Assembly: GCF_018343615.1 (NCBI RefSeq)
Contig: NZ_JAGYPI010000005.1
Location: forward strand, 1-64,000
DNA length: 64,000 nucleotides
Source: Bacillus sp. FJAT-49736
GTDB taxonomy: Bacteria > Bacillota > Bacilli > Bacillales > Bacillaceae_C
Direction: 5' to 3'
Shown: positions 45,877-52,484 of the stretch, piece after piece
Layout: each line of letters begins with the position of its first letter
Numbering within the stretch: the stretch's first letter is position 1
Position numbers and translations under genes: made by a program
The notes under the pieces: model-generated
The model's input: only the letters and a program-made list of their open reading frames with translations
The model's database searches: none
Told to the model about the DNA's origin: nothing

Positions 45877-45953
45877 TATTTTCCCCCTCCTCTTTCTAAT
45901 ACAAACAGACATTGACTTCACTTTCATTATTACCAGTAGTGGAAACTTTAAAA

Positions 45954-45967
45954 TGAAAGCACTTTCA
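45954..45967. promoter_or_regulatory. cre-like palindrome upstream of gntP
   Basis: TGAAAGCACTTTCA fits the CcpA consensus at 13 of 14 positions and is nearly a perfect palindrome. Confidence 0.5.
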
Positions 45968-45987
45968 ATTCTAAAGCTTATTATACG

Positions 45988-46004
45988 AAAGAAAATTTCT
46001 TTCA
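45988..46004. promoter_or_regulatory. 8-1-8 palindrome, candidate RpiR operator
   Basis: GAAAGAAAATTTCTTTC is a perfect palindrome around one base, about 110 nt upstream of the gntP start. GAAA...TTTC half-sites are common for RpiR-family regulators, but the assignment is inference. Confidence 0.4.
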
Positions 46005-46182
46005 TCAATACTTTTTTGAAAATTTTTTTCTTAACTGAATAATAGTGAAAATGGAGCAAACAAAAGCAGAAAAAGACTTCGACATTTCGGCCAAAATCTT
46101 TTTTCTTCAAACTATTAAATTTAATAATGATATTATCGAAATGAAATGCTACTACATTACCAGCCAAAAACGTGACCGCTTT

Positions 46183-47064
46183 TTACAATATTTCACTAGC
46201 ATCCGAAGGTAAATTTCTTATATACATAAGATATTGGGACATATTTTTATCATCATCCACGGAATATGAATATGAAAAATAATCAGCTACATCCTTTGCT
46301 AAAGTTCTAAATAACTCACAAGCTATAAAAATGGAATCCCAGAAGTTATCATAGTCGTGGTCAGAATACGTTTTTTCATACATGTCCCAATACGCTGCTG
46401 GTAGGTACTTTTTAAAATACTTCCCCATTTTTCCTGCAGAAACCTGAAAGTCCGTTTTTGTGCCAATCCACCAAGAAACCATCTTGTCTAATTCACCACG
46501 TATGATATATTCAAACATTTGCTTAGCATACGGCAATTCGTCACGCCAAATCCCTTTCGCAACGTTTTGCAGACACCACCAAAATTCATTACAGCTGCCC
46601 AGAAACATAGGCTCTATTGGTTTTTTTACATGATAGTCTATATCACTGGGTGCAGGTATGGGAGGTAGAATGTCGTCCTTATCTAATAGCGGTACAGTGA
46701 GTTTGTCTTTAGTATATCCCTCCAGCATGGATTCCTTTGTTTCAATATGAAGGTCAATACGATTTCCGTCTGTGAAGAGCATTAAATAACCGTAAGACTT
46801 ATCAAAATTCGTATTCCTTCCTAATAGCTTATCATTTTTATCTGGCTCTTGAATGATCAGCAACTCTCCAAAAATTTGAATCCAGTTTGCATCATTTATA
46901 AAAGAGCCCGTTTCCGTCACTACATAGACAATATCGTAATCTTGAAAAATATCCCTTGGAACATTGGGATTGGTTCTGGAACCATTCATATACACAGCAC
47001 GAATTCGTTCATCTTCCCTTGCTATTCCTAATAACAGATCAAACATTTCCTTCTCGCTTCTCAC
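46183..47064 (-). CDS. aadK: aminoglycoside 6-adenylyltransferase (AadK-like)
   Basis: A 293-residue enzyme of the ANT(6) family, which adenylylates streptomycin. The active-site pattern is AVYMNGSRTNPNVPRD...FQDYDIVYVV (24-48); LFTDGNRIDLHIET supplies a further acidic residue; DYHVKKP, EFWWCLQNVAKGIWRDELPYA and MVSWWIGTKTDF are typical of the family. The GTG start follows AGGGGGAAAAGA. B. subtilis carries a chromosomal aadK of similar length, so this is probably an intrinsic gene rather than an acquired cassette. Confidence 0.9.
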   Translation of the reverse strand: MRSEKEMFDLLLGIAREDERIRAVYMNGSRTNPNVPRDIFQDYDIVYVVTETGSFINDANWIQIFGELLIIQEPDKNDKLLGRNTNFDKSYGYLMLFTDGNRIDLHIETKESMLEGYTKDKLTVPLLDKDDILPPIPAPSDIDYHVKKPIEPMFLGSCNEFWWCLQNVAKGIWRDELPYAKQMFEYIIRGELDKMVSWWIGTKTDFQVSAGKMGKYFKKYLPAAYWDMYEKTYSDHDYDNFWDSIFIACELFRTLAKDVADYFSYSYSVDDDKNMSQYLMYIRNLPSDASEIL

Positions 47065-47265
47065 TCTTTTCCCCCTATAAATGATTTTTTTCCGTTATAC
47101 TAATAATTCCATAATTATGATTGAAATCCTTTGTATTTCCTCTAATTTAATATCTGTTTAATAAAATCCTTAATAGGACAAAGGTATGATATTATAAGGG
47201 ACTGCAACCATGTTATGATGGTGTTGATTGGAAGAAATTACGTTTTCAGATTGGAGAGTGAGTGG

Positions 47266-48696
47266 ATGTACAAACGGATTTCCATGATCGTTTGTTTCGT
47301 TTTACTCTTAATGGCAGGTTGTTCAGGAACAAAAGATGCAACGAAACAAAAGGCAGGAACAATAGATAAAACACCACCAAGTCAAAAAGTTCATGAAAAT
47401 AAAAACGAAGACACTCTAGCCACATACAGTGACTTCGAGAAAATCAAGGCTTATACTATACCAAAAACATTAGAAGACCTCATGAAAATGCCTCCAGGCT
47501 TATTATCCAAGGATGTCCCATACGAAAAAGAGACTTCACAAGTATGGGGCAATTTTGATATGGGCGATTACAAAGATGCCACCGTAGAAAAATTAAAGGC
47601 CCTTACAGCAGAAACAGATGATGTCGAGACCATTTTTAAAGGCATGCTATATTATTTAGGAAGTAACAGCTACCCTCAATCTATCGAGACATTAAGAGAT
47701 TATAAAGGTGGGCTATATGAACCGTATCTGCCTGACCCTAATGATATTAAGACAAATAGTAACCATCCATCTACTCCTAGCAAGGCATTGATTTTGCTTG
47801 ATGCGAGCTCTAGTATGCTTCTGAATGTGGATGGTAAGCAAAAAATGAAAATTGCTAAAACAGCCGTTGGACGATTCGCTAGTACAATCGGCCAACAAAA
47901 TGAAATTTCTTTATATGTATACGGACACAAAGGAACACAAGCAGATGAGGATAAAATATTGTCCTGTTCATCCATCGAGGAAGTCTACCCACTTCAGCAC
48001 TATGATGCGAAACGTTTTTCTAATGCGGTAGAAGGAATTCAAGCGAAAGGATGGACTCCTTTAGCAGGAGCGATAAAGACTGCGCGTGAAAAGACTGCAG
48101 CAATAGATGGATCAATCACATTGTATATTGTTAGCGATGGAGCAGAGACATGTGGTGGAGACCCAGTCAAAGAAGCAAAGAAATTCGCTGAAGAAAATAA
48201 TCATCGCAAGGTAAATATTATTGGATTTGATGTAGATCAAAAGTCGGAAAGTCAGCTAAAAAAAGTAGCGAAGGCAGGAAATGGTGAGTACATTCCTGCA
48301 AATACATCGGATGATTTAGATCATTCCATAACAAAGAAATGGGTGCCTAGCATATATGATGTGATGGAAAAGCATAACTCACTCCTGAAAAATTGGGGAA
48401 GAACTTGGACCAACTTAACAGAACGAAGCGCCCTTGCAGATCGTATACTATATGCAAGCTATAATGAAAAAGATAGGTTATCTCAAGCCATTGATTTGAT
48501 GAGCTCGAATAATCTGCTTTCCAATGAAAAGCTTGAGCAGCTAAGGAAATTGGTGGGGGACCATCAACAAAATGTAGTAGAGGAAATGAAAAAATTGGCG
48601 CAATCAAAAAATGAGGAAGAGGATCGAGAACTTGCCAAAATACGAAAAAAAGTGGAAGAATGGGGCAAACGAATGGAAAAGTTGCGAAAGAAATAA
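47266..48696 (+). CDS. lipoprotein with von Willebrand factor A domain
   Basis: A 476-residue lipoprotein: signal peptide with lipobox LMAGC (Cys19), a Lys/Thr-rich linker, a helical domain (about 50-165) and a vWA domain (about 174-350). The MIDAS motif is intact: DASSS (179-183), GWTPLAGAI with the Thr, and VSDGAETCGG with the Asp. The C-terminal ~110 residues are a charged coiled-coil-like region ending in Lys. It should sit on the outer membrane face and bind protein through a metal-dependent site. It resembles YwmC/YwmD-like Bacillus proteins but is longer. TTGGAGAG lies upstream of the ATG. Confidence 0.88.
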   Translation: MYKRISMIVCFVLLLMAGCSGTKDATKQKAGTIDKTPPSQKVHENKNEDTLATYSDFEKIKAYTIPKTLEDLMKMPPGLLSKDVPYEKETSQVWGNFDMGDYKDATVEKLKALTAETDDVETIFKGMLYYLGSNSYPQSIETLRDYKGGLYEPYLPDPNDIKTNSNHPSTPSKALILLDASSSMLLNVDGKQKMKIAKTAVGRFASTIGQQNEISLYVYGHKGTQADEDKILSCSSIEEVYPLQHYDAKRFSNAVEGIQAKGWTPLAGAIKTAREKTAAIDGSITLYIVSDGAETCGGDPVKEAKKFAEENNHRKVNIIGFDVDQKSESQLKKVAKAGNGEYIPANTSDDLDHSITKKWVPSIYDVMEKHNSLLKNWGRTWTNLTERSALADRILYASYNEKDRLSQAIDLMSSNNLLSNEKLEQLRKLVGDHQQNVVEEMKKLAQSKNEEEDRELAKIRKKVEEWGKRMEKLRKK

Positions 48697-48779
48697 TAAA
48701 TTTAGGTGCCTAAATTCATCCAAATTGTATGTTTGAATTGAAGTTTAATTTATCTACAGTTTTTCCAAGCATAAAATAT

Positions 48780-48828
48780 AAAGAGCGTGTTTTGATTAAA
48801 ACCTGATCAAAGCATGCTCTTTTTTTAG
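48780..48828 (+). terminator. terminator of the vWA lipoprotein gene
   Basis: AAGAGC...GCTCTT outer arms with an inner TTTGAT/ATCAAA stem (minor mismatches), followed by T7. Confidence 0.8.
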
Positions 48829-48880
48829 TGGGTCGTTTATTTTTGAAATCGTACAGCTAAAGCACCTATTAGTATAGCTG

Positions 48881-49366
48881 TTACTCCCACTTTGGAAGAG
48901 AAAGTGAGATAACTGTATTAACATTTTTCAGTAACCATACCTTATCGTTTTCTTTTTGTACTTGTTCTGCTGACAGTTTGGCAAGTTTCATATTTTCGTC
49001 ACGTTGCATCATGTCCCCCATCGTGGCATATGCACGTGCCAATGCTTCATATGCAAAGCCCAAATCAAAATTCCCAAGATTGTTGTTCAGACAAAGTTCC
49101 AAAGATTTTTTTGCATGGAATAATGCAGGTTCTGCTCTACCTAAAAGCGAATATACACGTGAAATTTGCCATTCACCTCTTGCAAAATGCAATGGTGTAC
49201 CTACCAACCCCCAATGAAAACGTGAGGCATGCGCTGAATTCATCATGGTTTCATCATCTAATTCACTTCTGTCCGTTTTCTCTATTAAGTCCCATGTATG
49301 ATTAAATAAATCTATTGCCAATTTCTTATGTATTTCTTTATTTAAAGTGGTTTTTAATTCTATCAT
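48881..49366 (-). CDS. TPR-like hypothetical protein
   Basis: A 161-residue soluble protein with helical, tetratricopeptide-like spacing: GEWQISRVYSLLGRAEPALFHAKKSLELC, then FDLGFAYEALARAYATMGD. No catalytic motif. The ATG at 49366 has TGGGGAG 8 nt upstream. Possibly a protein-protein interaction module; function unknown. Confidence 0.75.
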   Translation of the reverse strand: MIELKTTLNKEIHKKLAIDLFNHTWDLIEKTDRSELDDETMMNSAHASRFHWGLVGTPLHFARGEWQISRVYSLLGRAEPALFHAKKSLELCLNNNLGNFDLGFAYEALARAYATMGDMMQRDENMKLAKLSAEQVQKENDKVWLLKNVNTVISLSLPKWE

Positions 49367-49437
49367 GTTTTGAACTCCCCAAAGAATTGTGATAATTATT
49401 TTCGTAAATAACCCACATTTAATGGTACTACAAATGC

Positions 49438-49877
49438 TTTTTTTCTTCTTCAACAAAATTATTTGTGGATAAGCCTATTTCACTTATAGATAAGACATTT
49501 TTGCTAGAGAATTATTCCAGAAATAGGTGAAGTTTCTCTTCAAGCAATATACTCCACTATATTGCCGGCTGGGACTTCAAAATAACAAGCGTTTGCTTGA
49601 GTTCGTCCATCAAAATCATTTTCGTCCATGCCATCTTCCATTGATAACACAACTCTCTTAGATAGCCATTCTTTTGCCTTTTTAAACATATTAGAATGGA
49701 TATTAAAAGCAAAATGATAATAATGATAATTTTCATTATCATCTTTGATAAATTCCAGTACACTCTAGCCTATTTCAAATTATCAGCTGATAAAATCTTG
49801 AATTGTAGAATTTGTTCATAAAATTGCACTGTTTGTTCAAAATTAGAAATTAGCCATTCGATTTTTTGGATTCTCAC
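49438..49877 (-). pseudogene. decayed VOC (glyoxalase/bleomycin-resistance) family gene
   Basis: Conceptual translation from a GTG at 49877 (AGGGGAT upstream) reads RIQKIEWLISNFEQTVQFYE, typical of a VOC-fold start. It then needs a one-base shift, continuing IG-stop-SVLEFIKDDNENYHYYHF, then an uninterrupted stretch ending ACYFEVPAGNIVEYIA followed by TGA. After another shift, NVLSISEIGLSTNNF is still recognisable. At least two in-frame stops and two frameshifts mean the gene is dead. The metal-ligand context (FEVPAGNIVEY) is preserved, so loss looks recent. Confidence 0.75.
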
Positions 49878-50006
49878 TCATATCCCCTGATTATAGTACT
49901 TTTTCCTTTAATACATTAATCATTCAGCTGCCTTTTAAGTAAACGTTCCCATTTTAGATCATTTCTTCATACATTTTGATAACTGTTTTGTGCTTAGAAA
50001 AGTTAG

Positions 50007-50531
50007 CTACTGTCCAATTATGCTATACCGCCAATTATTACACCGCATAATGTTCCCCAGAGGATATTCAAATTCACATTCGGAGATAAACTGAAAATCA
50101 AGCTTCCGACAAATCGCATTAGAAGCAGGGTTATCGACCGACGGGAAAGCGTGAATGTATTTATATTTTTTCTCATTAGAAGCTTCTTCTATTGCTAGCC
50201 TTACTGCTTTTGTAGCTATTCCTTTCCCTTGATAGGATGGTAGAACGCTCCATCCAGTTTCATATACACTTTCATTATTCCAAGTAGTTTGCCAATACCC
50301 CACAGAACCTACTGGTTCTAAATCTGGCAACAAAATGATGCTGAACATGCGTCCTCTATTTCCAAGCCCAAGATAGCGTTTATGTCGTTTTAAGATCTGC
50401 TCTTTACTTTCTGGACCTCCTAGATGTTGCATCATTTCTGGAGCATTTATACGAAAAAGTAAATCAAGATCATTATCCTCCCAAGGCTTAATCTGAATGA
50501 TATGGTTACTTGCCTCGTAAATTTTCTTCAC
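50007..50531 (-). CDS. GNAT-family N-acetyltransferase
   Basis: A GNAT protein of about 174 residues, Acetyltransf_3 (RimJ/RimL) type: QIKPWEDNDLDLLFRINAPE near the start, EPVGSVGYWQTTWN, YETGWSVLPSYQGKGIATKA (acetyl-CoA motif A) and FPSVDNPASNAICRKLDF (motif B). The start is unsure: a GTG at 50531 lies next to a GAGGGGG run (too close for ideal spacing), and the frame extends to a GTG at 50579 without a ribosome binding site. Substrate unknown. Confidence 0.85.
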   Translation of the reverse strand: MKKIYEASNHIIQIKPWEDNDLDLLFRINAPEMMQHLGGPESKEQILKRHKRYLGLGNRGRMFSIILLPDLEPVGSVGYWQTTWNNESVYETGWSVLPSYQGKGIATKAVRLAIEEASNEKKYKYIHAFPSVDNPASNAICRKLDFQFISECEFEYPLGNIMRCNNWRYSIIGQ

Positions 50532-51279
50532 TCCCCCTCTATTCTCTTTGCACTTTCCTTTGAAAAGTTGAAAATCCACAAATTAATAATAGTTTTTTAA
50601 TTAACCTGCATCTTTTGTCCCATCTCTTCTATTCCTTGTAAATAGATTATTATTTTTTGACCCTATAACGATACCTAATCTCTCCTTCCCCCAACTGGAA
50701 AATCTGGTTTACTTTTAAATTCTCTTTAAATGAAAATTTACCTTCTTATGCTAACCAGTCAGTTCGCAAGACAGCATACGAAAATCTAGAACTACCCCTT
50801 TGGTAAACTTTAACCACTCATTAGGGCTTTTTAATCAATTAAGTTTCGACTTCTCCAAAAATGACCACAAAATGTAGGTTTAAAATAAAGATTGATAAAA
50901 AACTCTCTTCTCTCCCATATACAATAGCAAATAGAAAACTGTTATTTTGAAATGAGATTGATCAAAATGACCGTTTACTGTTTGATTAAAGTTTAATTTT
51001 TATAATAAAGTTTGATTATTTCCTCTTCAACTAAAGCCACCGTTCGTAATATAAGGTTAGCCAGATATTTCTGGTTGACCTTTTTCTATATGGTCTTATT
51101 ATAACGGTAGTCGGGGTAGAATGTCGCACCCGTGGGACTCGATCCCGTCAACTAAACTGTTCACCCCCTACTTGTATAAACATGTTTCAGGCTGGTTGGG
51201 ACAAGGATCCCGTTAGTTGAACAAGAATAATACCTTACCCCTATTGAAGTAAAGCACTCGTTACTTATAAAAGAAGTAA
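50532..51279. other. long non-coding stretch with a structured island
   Basis: No gene found on either strand in 50.6-51.28 kb. The left part is AT-rich and featureless. From about 51030 the sequence becomes GC-richer and strongly structured (see the separate entry at 51030-51250). Confidence 0.6.
51030..51250. other. structured non-coding island, possible mobile-element end
   Basis: A 12-bp hairpin with a 4-nt loop (51054-51065 with 51070-51081, two wobble pairs), a direct repeat GATCCCGT (51141-51148 and 51206-51213), an inverted repeat TCAACTAA/TTAGTTGA (51148-51155 and 51213-51220) enclosing the palindrome AAACATGTTT (51178-51187). Higher GC than its surroundings and no coding potential. 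It may be a structured RNA or the non-coding end of an IS110-like element; no transposase is present. Confidence 0.4.
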
Positions 51280-51510
51280 CTAGAAATATAAGAAATATGA
51301 AAAAGAAATAAACAAAATTAAAACTACAATAAATTTAATCCAAGTTAATTTGTTACTTATTCCTGCTCTTTTTTCTAAGTAATTGATATATCCATTCATA
51401 GATATAAAACCAAAAAGTATAAATGCATGCCCTATATTATCATTTACTTTAACCAGATACCTCATTCCGGCTAAAGCAATGAGCAAGGCTCCGATTGTAC
51501 CCAAAAACAT
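51280..51510 (-). CDS. small two-segment membrane protein
   Basis: A 76-residue hydrophobic protein with segments at about 3-17, 26-42 and 57-76 and a basic loop KRAGISNKLTWIK. No family recognised. The ribosome binding site is weak, so expression is uncertain, but composition and the neighbouring small membrane genes support it. Confidence 0.5.
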   Translation of the reverse strand: MFLGTIGALLIALAGMRYLVKVNDNIGHAFILFGFISMNGYINYLEKRAGISNKLTWIKFIVVLILFISFSYFLYF

Positions 51511-51591
51511 ATTGAAATACAGAGCTGGTTTTTTTCTTTCAAAACTATCCCTTCCTCGAACGATATTTTATCAAATATCCCATTTATTTGT

Positions 51592-51622
51592 TGAACTATG
51601 CTGCCCCTTTAGCACAATAACT
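51592..51622. repeat. interspersed element copy A (TTGAACTAT...CCCCTTTAGC)
   Basis: The segment reads TTGAACTATGCTGCCCCTTT then AGCACAATAA. A close relative (TTGAATTATACTCCCCCTTT, AGCTGAATAA) is at 51884-51912, and a divergent one near 52312-52340. Each copy stands a short distance upstream of a hairpin or A/T tract. Confidence 0.5.
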
Positions 51623-51626
51623 TCAA

Positions 51627-51660
51627 CAAAAAAGGCGTTAATCTTTCTTCGATTAACGCA
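51627..51660 (-). terminator. terminator after the 47-residue membrane protein gene
   Basis: Minus-strand arms GCGTTAATC and GATTAACGC with a 7-nt loop, followed by a CTTTTTTG tract. Confidence 0.8.
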
Positions 51661-51669
51661 CCCAAAGGT

Positions 51670-51813
51670 TTAAGATTTCTTTCTGTCTATCAGTAGTCCT
51701 GCTATAAGCCCTAATAATATATTTGTTATTAATATTGGGTTTATTGGTGTACTCATAATAATATATGTAAAAACCCCTGCAACAATTGCTATCAAAACAG
51801 CATTATAAGACAT
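51670..51813 (-). CDS. 47-residue membrane protein
   Basis: A short gene with a strong ribosome binding site (AGGGGGAAG before the ATG) and its own terminator. The product has two membrane segments (about 4-20 and 26-42), MSYNAVLIAIVAGVFTYIIM at the start, and ends with a basic DRKKS tail. No family recognised. Its translation and termination signals support a real gene. Confidence 0.6.
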   Translation of the reverse strand: MSYNAVLIAIVAGVFTYIIMSTPINPILITNILLGLIAGLLIDRKKS

Positions 51814-51883
51814 AACTTCCCCCTAATTATCAGCACAAGTTTTATATTATTTTACCATAAGGGACTATAAACTTTATTGAATT

Positions 51884-51912
51884 ATACTCCCCCTTTAGCT
51901 GAATAAGAAAAA
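51884..51912. repeat. interspersed element copy B
   Basis: Second copy of the TTGAA-TAT-CT-CCCCTTTAGC element; 24 of about 29 aligned bases match copy A by eye. Confidence 0.5.
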
Positions 51913-52004
51913 GCCACCAAACTCGCAGATTAAGCTTTAACTCTTACCCATATTAGGTCTAACTTTTAAGCGTTTATTTCATCTGTCATTATCTAAATCA
52001 CTGT

Positions 52005-52181
52005 CTAAAAAGATTTCCTCTTATGTTCCTTTGTATGAACTTTATAACCTTTCTCTTCGGGATATTGACCAACTAATGAATTGTTTATACCTCTTTTTAC
52101 TGCAGATTCAATAACCCAACTAATAACTAATAGTCCAAAGACTATAATACAAATAATAAATGTAACACTCATTATGTCCAT
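52005..52181 (-). CDS. 58-residue membrane protein
   Basis: One long N-terminal membrane segment (about 3-25, SVTFIICIIVFGLLVISWVI) followed by a basic cytoplasmic tail with KRGINNSLVGQYPEEKGYKV and a KEHKRKSF end. The ATG at 52181 has GGAGG 9 nt upstream. No family recognised. The third tiny membrane protein in 900 nt. Confidence 0.55.
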   Translation of the reverse strand: MDIMSVTFIICIIVFGLLVISWVIESAVKRGINNSLVGQYPEEKGYKVHTKEHKRKSF

Positions 52182-52338
52182 CTTAATAATCCTCCATTTA
52201 ATAGATCTAGTAGCATATAAAAACATAGTGATTGTTATATAGGAACATCAACACTTAAATAGATTCACTATTATCATTTATTCTATTCATATAAAAGAAT
52301 ACCTTCTTTAGTGAACCTGCCCGTATAGTTAAAGAAAG

Positions 52339-52362
52339 AAATCCTGTAAAAGCAGGATTTTA
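52339..52362. terminator. small terminator-like hairpin
   Basis: Arms AAATCCTG and CAGGATTT with a 6-nt loop, T-rich on both sides. It follows the divergent copy of the interspersed element. Confidence 0.5.
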
Positions 52363-52448
52363 ATCAAACTTTATTATAAATTATTAATCTTTATTTTAAA
52401 TAATCGAACTTTGTTTTAAATGATCAATCTTTTTTATAAAAACTACAC

Positions 52449-52484
52449 AAAAAAAACAGTGGAATAAACATTCATTCCACTGTT
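52449..52484 (-). terminator. terminator of the GlmS-like gene
   Basis: Minus-strand arms AACAGTGGAAT and ATTCCACTGTT, beginning before the stop codon, followed by T8. Confidence 0.85.

Noticed and set aside
45877-46167. 97-codon N-terminal extension of the GntP permease
   Set aside because: The extension runs through palindromes and promoter-like sequence; the ATG at 45876 has a strong ribosome binding site and gives the standard protein length.
46183-47064. Acquired resistance cassette
   Set aside because: The AadK-like gene has host-like composition, no flanking insertion sequence or integrase, and resembles the intrinsic Bacillus gene.
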